From Brassica napus (taxonomy: Eukaryota > Streptophyta > Magnoliopsida > Brassicales > Brassicaceae): DNA of 64,000 bases. Positions 37,801 to 48,850 of this stretch are shown here, in pieces. The translations under genes were made by a program, and so were the position numbers. Each line of letters begins with the position of its first letter. Position 1 is the stretch's first letter. The notes beneath the pieces were generated by a model that saw only the letters and a program-made list of their open reading frames with translations, had not been told where the DNA came from and ran no database searches. The DNA lies in the NCBI RefSeq assembly GCF_020379485.1, contig NW_026016682.1, positions 1-64,000 of the forward strand. Reading direction: 5' to 3'.

Positions 37801-39339
37801 CAAGCATGTATAAGTCTCCCTTTGTAACTCCTTTTCCAATCAATTGGCTGCTCTCAATATCCTGAAACTTCACATCATTAGGACTGAATATAACATTGCA
37901 ATTCAAATCAGTAGTGCATTTCTTAACTGAAAGAAGTTTGATGTGAATTCCGGAATGTAAAATGCTCTAGTGTTCTTATCAAATAGTTTTAAGTTTCCTA
38001 TTCCCTTAATAGGTATCTTATCCCCATTTGCAATCATCACACATCCATTAGTAGGTTCTATATCTTTAATCAGGTTGGTGTCACTAATCATATGATGAGA
38101 TGCACCTGAATCTATAATCAATGGTTTGGATGTATTGCTAGCACTATGGCAGATGCTAATTTGTGATCTATATGCATTCATCCTAGCATTTCTATCAATG
38201 CAATGCTCAATTCCAGTCTTACTATCAATCCTAGCAATCTCAGCCACATTAGGAGTCATTTCTATAGTTCTAGCAATCATAGAAGCACCAAATGAATACC
38301 CATGAATGTTACCATTATCCTTGAGCATTTTGATGAGTGCATCCATCTCGGATCTCCTGATGAAGTCTTGATCATTGCCTCGGGGGTTGATAGCTCCAGT
38401 ATAGGTCACCAAAGCCTTTCCATCTCCTTCACGGTTCTCCACTTCAGCTCCTCGGTTAGATGGCCCTGCTCCGCTTGATCCTTCAGTCATGTGAGCTTTT
38501 GCCTCTCTCTCCTTCATGAACTTAGCCGGCTTCAAGTGGGGATGGAGTATCCAGCACTGACTCTTCTTGTGTCCATGCTTCTTGCAATGATCACAATTCC
38601 CATTGAACTTCCTATCCTCATACTTGTTGTAACCAGCTTTGTTGGCTTGTGGAGGCTCTTCCCGGTCAGGTTGCACAGCATTTGCAAGAGATAAGTCTCC
38701 CTTGCCTCCAAACAAACCCATTGAGCCCTGCTCCTTCTGTATCTTAGCACACACCTCTTCAAGGTCAGGCAGCTTCTCAGACCATAGCATGTGCTGGATG
38801 AGACCACTGTAGCTTGCATTCAACGTGAGCAGCAACCCAAAGACCTTGTCCTGCTCACGTCTCTCATTTAGAAGCTCTGGATCAACCGTGCTTGGCCTCA
38901 GCATCTCCAACTCAGACCAAAGAGACCTGAACCTCCCCAAGTGCTTAGTGAACTCCGTGTCATCTTGAGTTAACCCATTGATTGCCTTCTTGACTTCAAA
39001 CACTCGGTTCAGGTTAGAAGTGTTTCCATACACTTTCTGTAGAGTATCCCACAGCTCCTTGGCTGTCTCACAGTAGCTATAAGCATCTAGTATAGCCGGC
39101 TCCAAAGAGGCATGAAGGACTGACATCACCATCATGTCTTCTTGTTGCCACTTCTCTACAACACTCTCCTCGGGGCTCTCCTTTTCACCCTCCTGAGTAA
39201 TCGCCATTGGAGCCTCACCAGATGTGATATGCTTCCACAAACCCTTGCTTCCCACAGCAGTCTTCACCATCCTAGACCAGACTAGGTAGTTGGTTCCTTT
39301 GAATGTCACCGCGACCTTCATCTTCATGCCACTCTCCAT
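34812..39339 (-). pseudogene. Copia-G gag-pol with two frameshifts
   Basis: The start is ATG 39339 (MESGMKMKV). First frame 39339-37903: gag with W-S-R-MVKTAVG, LRPST, a CCHC knuckle (CDHCKKHGHKKSQC) near residue 257, and protease DSGASHHM near 423. A 1-nt deletion near 37930 shifts into the second frame, which carries integrase (WHARLGHPH, CEACILGKHC, DVW, SDNGGEY, AERKN). Another 1-nt deletion near 36875 shifts into the third frame, 36869-34812: acidic linker, RT (QMDVKNAF, YVDD) and RNase H (DADWAGD, SSAEAEY) to the stop. No catalytic motif is lost, so only the two small deletions prevent a full product. Confidence 0.9.
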
Positions 39340-39587
39340 CTTGAACAGCTTGACGTCTATAGCTTGAACAACCGGTTAGATCTTGTACTGAGAACCCACG
39401 CTGCTCTCTAGAACACAGATTCACTCTTGAGTCTTCAAATGAACCTCCCACGGACCACCAAGACACACACAAAACACCTTGAGCTTTTGAACTCTCAAGA
39501 AACTCTCAAACACACTCACTTGTTCTCTTAAAGTTTCAAACTTGAATCCTTAAGAGAATCACTCACGAACTCAGATTGTAATCAACC

Positions 39588-39601
39588 TGGCTCTGATACC
39601 A
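39588..39601 (-). other. Primer-binding site of Copia-G
   Basis: On the minus strand TGGTATCAGAGCCA abuts the 5' LTR. The 248 bp between it and gag (39340-39587) is leader without coding signal. Confidence 0.87.
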
Positions 39602-40183
39602 TATGACTTTAGGAATGTAAAGATTATCTGAGTTTAGAAAGGATTAGAGAAGGAGAATAAGAGATTAAGAGACAACTTAGAGACTAATGGAGAATCATAG
39701 TGAAATGTGTAAAGAGAAAGATTGTTTAGAACTGTCTAATCTTTATTAAGAGATGAGATTACATATATATAGGTCCATACACTTAGGGTTTTCGAAATCA
39801 TAAAGCTAAGTAAGCATGTAGAGTCAAAGAGGAGCCTAAGCTTTAATTTGAACCGGCCAATGAGTGTCTTCACACGTTTGGAGCATCTTCTTGATCCAAG
39901 ACTAGATGCTCTTCCTTTCCAGCTCTTGCCAGCCTGTCCTAGCTGTCAAGCCGCGTCTCCCTTATCCTCTCAACATTCGGATAAGGTCTTGTCCGAGTGT
40001 AAGTTATGCTCAGTACATGGGAGTTACTTGGATAGTTACTTGATCCCTTTTTACCTTGTACGGATGATCACTTGTACGGCCTAGTACGGATGATCAACCC
40101 ATTCCTCCTCTTCACCTCTTTGCTCTCTTTATGTTCTCAACTCCTTTGTGTCTTTACCTCAAATGTATCAACTCTGATTAACA
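39602..40183 (-). repeat. 5' LTR of Copia-G
   Basis: This 582-bp LTR differs at about nine positions from 34088-34671. A TATATATA run near 39763-39770 is a candidate TATA box on the minus strand. Confidence 0.92.
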
Positions 40184-40188
40184 ATAGG

Positions 40189-41626
40189 AACCAGTACTTG
40201 AGTAGAAACTCTCATCTCGCCCTCTTCATTGAGCCACTGCAATCTGTAGGGTCTTGGGTGTTTCTGAATTTTCAAACCCAATTTCTTCACCATAGTCTCA
40301 CTAGCTACATTGACACAACTTCCTCCATCAATAATGAGACTGCACACCTTTCCCTGAACCATACACCTTGTGTAGAATAGATTCTCTCGCTGCTCAAGCT
40401 CTCCATTCTTGGTTTGCAAGTTCAAGAGCCTTCTTGTCACCAACAATCTTCCTTTCACGGGTTCTACTTCACTTTCTTCTTCAGATACCTCATGATCAGA
40501 ACCAAACTTCTCTTCCTCTGATTCATACTCTCCATTCTCAAGAAGAATCATAACCTTTTTGTTGGTGCACTCATTAGCATAATGACCACGCCCTTGACAT
40601 TTGAAACACTTAACATCTCTAGTTTTTGAACTAGTGATTTCAGCTTTGCCTTTGTCTTTGCTGTATGTGCTGCTCGGCTTAGTCTCTTCTTTCTGCTGAG
40701 GCTTGCTATCCTTCAGATAGGATGTTTTCTCCTCCATAGAGTGGTGGAACTTAGACGATCCATAGCTGCGTGAGTTACCCTTCCTCTTGAGCTGCTGCTC
40801 CACTAGAATAGCTTTGTGCAACATCTCTTCTATTTCCACATAGTGTTGCATCTCCACATTGTCTTGTATCTCACGGTTAAGTCTTCCAAGAAACCTTGCC
40901 ATAGTAGCTTCTCTATCCTCCAAGATACTAGCTCTTAACATCAGAAACTCCATGTCTTGATAGTATTCTTCAACAGTTCGTGTTCCTTGGGTAAGTCTTC
41001 GCAGCTTTTGATGTAGGTCGCGGTGATAATGGCTTGGCACAAACCGTTTGCGCATGAGTGACTTCATCTCGTGCCATGAATCAACCGGATTCTCTTGGTT
41101 AAGCCGTCTAGTAGTTACAAGTTGATCCCACCAACTCAACGCATAATCATAGAATTCAGTTGCTGCAATCTTGATCCTTTGGGCATTGGAGTAGTGTTGG
41201 CAATTGAAGACAAGCTCGATCTTCTTTTCCCATTCCAAGTAGGCATCTGGATCTACCTTTCCATGGAAGGGTGGAATCTTAAGCTTAAGTCCTGAAAGCT
41301 TGTCTTTGCGTGACCCCTTCCATCATGTTCACGCCTTGATCTTCCTCTGCTCAGTTCAGAAGAAGAACTACTGCGCTCAGTTGGGTTGTGCTCAGTTCTA
41401 TTGCGCGAGTAGTAGTTGTCGGTCTCTTGTGAACCCGCATGCTCTTGCCGTACTGGAGTAGGCCGGTTTCTTCTAGACTCATTGCTATGTCCCTGGCCAG
41501 TAGCTTGCCTCAACTCTTGTCTCATCTCCTCACGTAATTCCTTCATGCTAGCCTTGAGCATATCAGCCATAGTAGAGATCATGGTCTGATTCATTTGCTC
41601 GGTCATTTGATCTCTCAGCATCTTGT
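40189..41626 (-). pseudogene. Gypsy-F gag and protease start
   Basis: The minus-strand frame follows codon 14 of gag (after Gypsy-H). It contains MTEQ-NQTM, an Arg/Ser-rich stretch, the gag capsid domain ([41 protein letters not shown]), and a CCHC knuckle ([14 protein letters not shown], near 40560-40605). The protease start IIDGGSCVNVAS has the DGG form of the active site. A missing base near 41305 shifts the frame between the Arg/Ser-rich part and the capsid domain. The frame ends at the Copia-G insertion (TSD ATAGG at 40184-40188) and resumes at 34082. Confidence 0.86.
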
Positions 41627-41631
41627 TCTTC

Positions 41632-42472
41632 TGATATGATCATGGACCAGCCAGCTGATGGAGATAGAGATGGAGATGAACCAGCTGAAGAAGATGAGGT
41701 CTTAACCATTCCTAAAGGTCCCATGACTCGAGCCAGAGCTAGGAAACTCAAAGAAGCTATTGGAGGACTAATCAGGAAGTCCTTGGAGCAAGAAGAATGT
41801 CTTGGAGGAAGCTTGATACTTCAAGATACGCTTATCACCATTCAAGCCATCTTACCATCAAGTTGAGTATCATCTAGGCTAGCAAGCTATGTGTGCTCTT
41901 TTCCTATCATTGTTTTTGTCCCATTGGGTTTTGCAATGATAGGTTTTTAACGAGGCCATAGTCTTGCTATCTTATCACCTAGTTGATACTCTCGGACCAA
42001 ACCACATGAAGAACCTTATGCTATCTTTATTTCTAAGTATTTATGTCTTTCATTTTCGAAAACTCTATCTAAGTTATGTCTTTATTTCTACATTAATTGG
42101 AGGAGCCTGTTCCTTTGATTTCGAAATGCTTGGAGCCTGTTCCAAGCCTTTCACTATATATATGTGTAACTCGGCAACCCTAGCATCTATCAAGTTTTCT
42201 TTCACTTAAACCTTTGTGTTTTCTTCTCCCTTGCTTTCACGAGTTAAGAGAGTGTCTGGTGTGTAGTATCCAGTCTGTTGGTGTGTAATATCCAACGCCC
42301 AAGGGCTTTAGAAAGGTGTGTCATATCCGATCTAAGTCTAGGAGTATCAAGGAGCCTTTCCGCAGCCTCTTGTGTCACCATTCGATCCACAACCTTGATA
42401 AACTCGAGTCTTTGATTCGTTTATGCAAGGATCTATCCAAACCATCCAGAGAAGGGTCCTAGGATCTCATTA
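41632..42472 (+). repeat. 5' LTR of Gypsy-H
   Basis: 841 bp. It carries the pol tail (to the stop at 41864-41866), the post-stop stem-loop 41903-41943, duplicated GGAGCCTGTTCC (42102-42113, 42132-42143), TATATATA (42155-42162), and three GGTGTGT-RTATCC motifs at about 42258-42330. Confidence 0.93.
41903..41943 (+). promoter_or_regulatory. Post-stop stem-loop in Gypsy-H 5' LTR
   Basis: CCTATCATTG (41903-41912) and CAATGATAGG (41934-41943) are perfect complements. The apex is TCCCATTGGG and TTTTTAACGAGG follows. The copy in the 3' LTR is at 47682-47722, with its apex 52 nt after the pol stop. Confidence 0.78.
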
Positions 42473-42474
42473 AG

Positions 42475-42486
42475 TGGTATCAGAGC
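42475..42486 (+). other. Primer-binding site of Gypsy-H
   Basis: TGGTATCAGAGC follows the 5' LTR by two bases. Confidence 0.86.
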
Positions 42487-42983
42487 ACTCTGGAAGGGGA
42501 GTTTCGATTTCTCTTTTGCGATTTCATAAGATTTGTGTTCATCGTGTTATATCATTGATCATTTGGGTTTTGCGTGTTGTTTCTCACTCGATCTGATTAG
42601 TATCATTGATAGGATTGCTAGATCTGATTGTTTCGTGTCTCATATTGCTAGATCTAAGAATTTCGATCAAGTTTTAAACAAAAACCTTTCACATTCTTGT
42701 CGATTACGTTATCGTTTTGCTTGATCCGAAAGTTTCTTGTGATTGTGTGACTCGATCTGTTGTTAGAATCATAGATCAGGATTTGATTATCTCATTTCAT
42801 CATCCGTTGAATCTGATCTGTTATTGTTTCGATTTCGAAAGTGATAGAATTCAAATCGTCGCGTGTTGATCAAGTATCTTCATTTGCCGCTTTGATTGAA
42901 TACTTTGTTTCCTTATTTGAATCTTGAGTTCTGAATTCTTTTGAACTACTTACTGGTTCAAGTTTTTCGTGTATCAGGAAGCA
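42487..42983 (+). other. Untranslated leader of Gypsy-H
   Basis: About 500 bp rich in GATC/TTTCG, non-coding, ending TGTATCAG/GAAGCA before the gag ATG. The last part resembles a splice acceptor, as in the other gypsy leaders. Confidence 0.6.
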
Positions 42984-45900
42984 ATGGGGTCTGAGGAGGA
43001 TGATGAAACCTTTGTGCGAAGGAATAAGTTGTTGCAAGAAGCAATCACCAAACAAGTGATGGAAGCGATGGTGAAGTTGCTGGAAGAGAAGTATGATCAG
43101 AGACCAAATGATGGGCAAGGACAAGCATCTGGCCAGAGGCGTGAACAAAGAAGAAACAGACAAGGTCAGCGTGAGCATGCTGGATCAGAAGAAACTGATA
43201 ACTTCTATGAGAGAAGTAGCCATAGCTCCGGTTCGAGACATAGCAGTAGAAGATCTCGACATGATCATGAGGGCCGAAGGCATAGACGCAATGAGCTATC
43301 AGGATTGAAGCTTAAGATCCCTCCTTTCCATGGTAAAGCTGATCCAGATGCCTATCTTGAGTGGGAGAAGAAGATCGAACTCGTTTTCAACTGTCAGCAT
43401 TACTCAGAGACTAAGAAGATTCAAGTAGCTGCTACCGAGTTCAATGATTATGCATTGAGCTGGTGGGATCAGTTGGTTACAAACAAGAGGCGCAATGGTG
43501 AATTCCCCATTGAAACATGGGCAGAGATGAAAGCTGTGATGCGCAAGAGGTTTGTACCAAGTCATTATCATCGTGATCTTCATCAAAAGCTGAGACTGCT
43601 CACACAAGGATCAAAGTCTGTAGAGGAATACTTTCAAGAGATGGAGTTGCTTATGCTAAGAGCTTGTGTATCTGAGGACAGTGAAGCTACTATGGCACGT
43701 TTTCTTGGTGGACTCAACCGTGAGATACAAGATAGAGTGGAGATGCAACATTACTTGGAGATAGAGGAGATGCTACACAAAGCTATCTTGGTGGAGCAGC
43801 AAGTTAAGAGAAGAAGTTATGCGCGTGGCAGCTATGGTTCCAGTAGATACCAGACCTCTAAGGAAGATAAACCGAGCTATCAAAAGGAGAGCAAGCCACA
43901 GCCAAAAGAAGAATCCAAGTCTAGTAGCATCTACAACAAAGATAAGGGTAAAGTGGAAGCTACAAGCTCGCGTGCAAGAGATGTGAAGTGTTTTAAGTGC
44001 CAAGGGCGTGGGCACTATGCTAATGAGTGTACCAACAAAGTGTGATGATCCTTCATGCCAATGGAGAATATGAATCTGCTGATGATGAGACAGAGGCCGA
44101 AGAAGATCACAGTTCAGAAGAGGAGTATGTTGCCAACCCGGTTGCTGGAAGGTTGCTAGTTGCTAGAAGAACCTTGAGTCTTCAAAGCAAGACCGAAGAG
44201 ATGGAGCAAAGAGAGAATCTCTTCTATACTAGATGTCTAGTGCAAGGAAAGGTCTGTAGTCTTATTGTGGATGGAGGCAGTTGTGTCAACGTTGCGAGTG
44301 AGACTATGGTTAAAAAGTTGGTTTGAGGGTCCAGAAGCATCCTAAACCATATAGGCTCCAATGGCTCAATGAAGAGGGCGAGATGAGAGTATCTACTCAG
44401 GTTATGGTTCCCTTAGCCATTGGTAATATGAAGATGAGATTCTTTGTGATGTGTTGCCTATGGAAGCTGGCACATTCTCCTTGGAAGGCCGTGGCAATCA
44501 GATAGACGTGTGATACATGATGGGTATGCCAACAAGCACACTTTTGAGTTTAAAGGGAGAAAGACAGTTCTTGTGCCTATGACTCCTAAGGAAGTTCAGG
44601 TTGATCAGCTCCAACTACAAAAGAAGAAAGAGATTGATCTTCCCGCTGAATCAACAAAGCAACTAAACTTCTATGCCAAGTCTGGTGATGTTAAAAGATC
44701 TCTCTGCTCTAACCTTCCTATTCTTTTGTTTATCTATAAGGAATCACTCTTGACTACTACTAATATTGCACCGGAGTATCCGAGTGAGGTGTCAGCTCTT
44801 TTACAGGAATTGAGATGTATTTCCAGAAGATAATCCAATTGGTTTGCCACCTATTCGTGGGATTGAGCATCAGATTGATTTTGTACCAGGAGCTACTCTT
44901 CCCAACAGACCAGCATACAGAACTAATCCGGTGGAAACCAAGGAGCTACAAAGACAGGTTGAGGAACTAATGGAGAAAGGCCATATCCGTGAGAGTATGA
45001 GCCCATGTGCTGTGCCTGTGCTCCTTGTGCCTAAGAAAGATGGGAGCTGGCGCATGTGTGTTGATTGTAGAGCAATCAACAACATAACAGTGAAGTATCG
45101 CCACCCTATTCCTAGATTAGATGATATGCTTGATGAATTGCATGGTTCTAGTGTCTTTTCTAAGATAGATTTGAAGAGTGGATATCATCAAATTAGAATG
45201 AAAGAGGGAGATGAGTGGAAAACAGCCTTTAAGACTAAGCATGGGTTGTATGAGTGGTTAGTCATGCCTTTTGGATTAACCAATGCTCCTAGTACTTTTA
45301 TGAGATTGATGAACCATGTGCTTAGATCCTTCATAGGCTTGTTTGTGGTAGTATACTTTGATGATATCCTTGTCTACTCTAAGAGTTTAGAAGAGCATAT
45401 AAAACATCTTAGGACTGTTCTTGATGTCTTGAGAAAGAAAAGCTATTTGCTAATCTTAAGAAATGCACTTTCTGTACGGATAACTTGGTCTTTTAGGCTT
45501 TGTTGTGAGTGCAGATGGAGTAAAGGTAGATCAGGAGAAGGTGAGAGCAATTCAAGAATGGCCAATTCCTAAAACCATAAGTGAAGTACGAGCTTCCACG
45601 GATTGCTGGCTTCTACCGACGGTTTGTGAAAGACTTTAGCACCATAGCAGCTCCATTGACTGAGGTGATCAAGAAAGAAGTTGGATTCAAATGGGGAGAA
45701 GCACAAGAACTTGCCTTTCAATGCCTAAAAGAGAAGCTTACTAATGCCCCTCTTCTTATACTTCCTGATTTCAATAAAACTTTTGAAATTGAATGTGATG
45801 CCTCAGGAATTGGAATTGGTGCTGTTCTTATGCAGGAAAGAGACCCATAGCTTATTTCAGTGAGAAGCTTGGAGGCGCCACTCTCAACTATGCAACTTAT

Positions 45901-47645
45901 GATAAGGAATTGTATGCCTTGGTGAGAGCTTTGCAGACTTGGCAGCATTACTTGTGGCCCAAGGAGTTTGTGATACACACGGATCATGAGTCTCTCAAGT
46001 ACTTGAAAGGACAGAACAAGCTCAGCAAGAGACACGCAAGATGGGTAGAATTCATAGAAACCTTTCCTTATGTCATCAAGTACAAACAAGGTAAAGAAAA
46101 TATAGTTGCTGATGCACTATCTCGGAGGTATGTTCTCTTAAACACTCTTGATGCTAAGCTGTTAGGTTTTGAGCAGATTAAAGAATGTATGAATCTGATC
46201 CAGATTTTAAAGAAGCTTATAACTCTTGTGAGAAATTTGCTGCTGGACATTATTTTAGACATGATGGATTCCTCTTTTATGATAATAGACTGTGTGTGCC
46301 TAATTGCTCTTTGAGAGATTTGTTTGTTAGGGAATCACATGGAGGGAGTCTCATGGGTCACTTTGGTATTGCAAAGACTCTTAAAACCTTGCAGGATCAT
46401 TTCTTTTGGCCTCGGATGAAAAGTGATGTGGAGAAACTATGTGAGAGATGTGCAACTTGCAAGCAAGCTAAGTCTAAGGTTCAGTCTCACGGTTTGTATA
46501 CTCCTCTCCCTATTCCTTATCATCCTTGGAATGACATATCTATGGATTTCATTGTTGGATTGCCTAGAACTAGGACTGGGAAGGATTCTATCTTTGTTGT
46601 TGTTGACAGGTTCTCAAAAATGGCACATTTCATAGCATGTCACAAAACTGATGATGCATTGCATGTAGCTAATCTGTTCTTTAAGGAGATTGTGCGTTTA
46701 CATGGCATGCCTAGGACCATAGTTTCTGATAGAGATACTAAGTTTCTTAGTTATTTTTGGAAAACTCTTTGGTCTAAGCTAGGCACTAAGTTGTTGTTCT
46801 CCACTACTTGTCATCCGCAAACTGATGGACAGACTGAAGTAGTTAATAGAACTCTAGGAACACTCTTGCGTGCATTCATTAAAAAGAATCTGAAATCTTG
46901 GGAAGACTATCTGCCACATTGTGAATTTGCATATAATCATGCTGTGCATTCTGCTTCTAAGTTTTCACCCTTTGAAATTGTTTATGGGTTCAATCCCACC
47001 TCTCCTTTGGATTTAATTCCTTTACCTGAGTGTGAAAGGGTCAGTTTGGATGGCAAAAAGAAGGCAGAGATGGTGAAACAACTCCACGAGCAAGCTAGGC
47101 TCAACATTGAAGAGAAAACTAAGCAGTATGTCAAGCATGCCAACAAAGGAAGGCGTGAGATGGTCTTTAAAGAGGGTGACAAAGTTTGGGTTCATTTGAG
47201 AAAAGAGAGGTTTCCTAATGAGAGGAAGTCAAAGCTTATGCCAAGAATTGATGGACCTTTTGAGATCACAAAGAAGATCAGCAACAATGCCTACAAGATT
47301 GATCTCCAAGGTAAGTATGATGTGAGTAATAGCTTCAATGTTACTGACTTGATCCCTTTTATTGCAGATGAACCTGATTTGAGGTCAAATCCTTTTCAAG
47401 AGGGAGGGGATGATATGATCATGGACCAGCCAGCTGATGGAGATAGAGATGGAGATGAACCAGCTGAAGAAGATGAGGTCTTAACCATTCCTAAAGGTCC
47501 CATGACTCGAGCCAGAGCTAGGAAACTCAAAGAAGCTATTGGAGGACTAATCAGGAAGTCCTTGGAGCAAGAAGAATGTCTTGGAGGAAGCTTGATACTT
47601 CAAGATACGCTTATCACCATTCAAGCCATCTTACCATCAAGTTGA
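42984..47645 (+). pseudogene. Gypsy-H gag-pol, frameshifted
   Basis: The start at 42984 (MGSEEDDE) is chosen over an upstream in-frame ATG at 42969, because E and F begin with the same acidic peptide after a CAGG boundary. Gag is open to 44042 with the capsid domain ([17 protein letters not shown]) and CCHC knuckle (about 43990-44031). Breaks follow near 44040, 44320, 44426, 44470, 44812, 45435, 45490, 45590, 45605, 45835 and 46185. Between them lie protease (IVDGGSCVNVAS), RT (YFDDILVYS, about 45354-45380), RNase H and, from 46185, one open 486-codon piece with integrase and the CR tail, running through the polypurine tract into the LTR. The nonfunctional frame contrasts with its fresh LTRs. 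Confidence 0.9.
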
Positions 47646-48251
47646 GTATCATCTAGGCTAGCAAGCTATGTGTGCTCTTTTCCTATCATTGTTTTTGTCC
47701 CATTGGGTTTTGCAATGATAGGTTTTTAACGAGGCCATAGTCTTGCTATCTTATCACCTAGTTGATACTCTCGGACCAAACCACATGAAGAACCTTATGC
47801 TATCTTTATTTCTAAGTATTTATGTCTTTCATTTTCGAAAACTCTATCTAAGTTATGTCTTTATTTCTACATTAATTGGAGGAGCCTGTTCCTTTGATTT
47901 CGAAATGCTTGGAGCCTGTTCCAAGCCTTTCACTATATATATGTGTAACTCGGCAACCCTAGCATCTATCAAGTTTTCTTTCACTTAAACCTTTGTGTTT
48001 TCTTCTCCCTTGCTTTCACGAGTTAAGAGAGTGTCTGGTGTGTAGTATCCAGTCTGTTGGTGTGTAATATCCAACGCCCAAGGGCTTTAGAAAGGTGTGT
48101 CATATCCGATCTAAGTCTAGGAGTATCAAGGAGCCTTTCCGCAGCCTCTTGTGTCACCATTCGATCCACAACCTTGATAAACTCGAGTCTTTGATTCGTT
48201 TATGCAAGGATCTATCCAAACCATCCAGAGAAGGGTCCTAGGATCTCATTA
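47411..48251 (+). repeat. 3' LTR of Gypsy-H
   Basis: This is identical by eye to 41632-42472. It includes the last 78 codons of pol, the stem-loop at 47682-47722 and TATATATA at 47934-47941. Confidence 0.94.
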
Positions 48252-48294
48252 TCTTCCTTACTAGCTCGGCTTCTTCTTCTGATTCTTTCCCCAT
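48252..48294 (-). pseudogene. Gypsy-F gag, first codons
   Basis: ATG at 48294 (minus) starts MGKESEEEAELVR, matching Gypsy-E gag codon for codon. Gypsy-H interrupts at codon 14; the frame resumes at 41626. Confidence 0.8.
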
Positions 48295-48836
48295 TGGTAC
48301 CTAGAATCAACAGCAAAACTCAACCAGTAAATAATTCTAATTAAACTGATCGTAATCAGTAGATGATCAAGAGATTTTAAACTGAAATAAACTGGCGGTA
48401 ATCAGAAAACTTGATTATCAAGTAACGAGAATTCAAATCGACAACAAGTAAATCACAATAGAAACGCGATCAGGGTAGGTTTGTTAATCAGATTTCGATG
48501 TCTCACAAGTAGATCTAGTTGTTATAGGTGATTTAAAACAGATCTCACAATCAATCAGATTCAAACAAGAGATCAAATTGAGAATATGAATCGATAATCG
48601 ATCGGATCTAGAAACGCGAAACCTAGATCTTATCAATTCAAAACTTCTTAACAATTTGATCGACACAAAACGATTAGATCACACAATCAACAACAATGGT
48701 TTACAGATCAATCAATGGATATTGCGAATCAAAGAACAGATCAGTTGAAACAAAACGGATCGATCTAAAACTGATCAAGAAGATGAACAGGTTAAATCGA
48801 AACAAAAGAGAAACGAGTACTTCCCTAAACAGAGAT
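48295..48836 (-). other. Untranslated leader of Gypsy-F
   Basis: About 540 bp, non-coding, with repeated GATC-rich words. On the minus strand it ends GATTCTAG/GTACCA before the gag ATG. Confidence 0.6.
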
Positions 48837-48848
48837 GCTCTGATACCA
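48837..48848 (-). other. Primer-binding site of Gypsy-F
   Basis: On the minus strand TGGTATCAGAGC lies two bases after the 5' LTR. Confidence 0.85.
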
Positions 48849-48850
48849 CA

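Larger units (their letters stand above)
34088..40183 (-). mobile_element. Copia-G, Ty1/copia element nested in Gypsy-F
   Basis: A 6096-bp minus-strand element has 5' LTR 39602-40183 (582 bp) and 3' LTR 34088-34671 (584 bp) with TSD ATAGG (34083-34087, 40184-40188). The primer-binding site is 39588-39601 and the polypurine tract 34672-34680. Gag-pol 39339-34812 is complete in content but broken by two 1-nt deletions. LTRs differ at about nine positions (roughly 1.5%), more than any other complete pair here, although the enclosing Gypsy-E pair is identical. Its gag, like that of Copia-C, has a zinc knuckle. It lies in protease sequence of Gypsy-F in the same orientation. Confidence 0.93.
41632..48251 (+). 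mobile_element. Gypsy-H, CRM-clade element with identical LTRs
   Basis: A 6620-bp element lies antisense in Gypsy-F gag, with TSD TCTTC (41627-41631, 48252-48256). Both LTRs are 841 bp and identical by eye, implying very recent insertion. Primer-binding site 42475-42486, leader to 42983, gag-pol 42984-47645, polypurine tract 47400-47410 (inside the coding frame). Gag-pol is broken by at least ten 1-2 nt indels, nearly all deletions. This conflicts with the young LTRs unless the copy was already defective when mobilised or the sequence contains consensus errors. Confidence 0.94.

Noticed and set aside
42969..42983. Upstream in-frame ATG for Gypsy-H gag
   Set aside because: It adds only five residues, spans the conserved CAGG boundary and has no counterpart in E or F.
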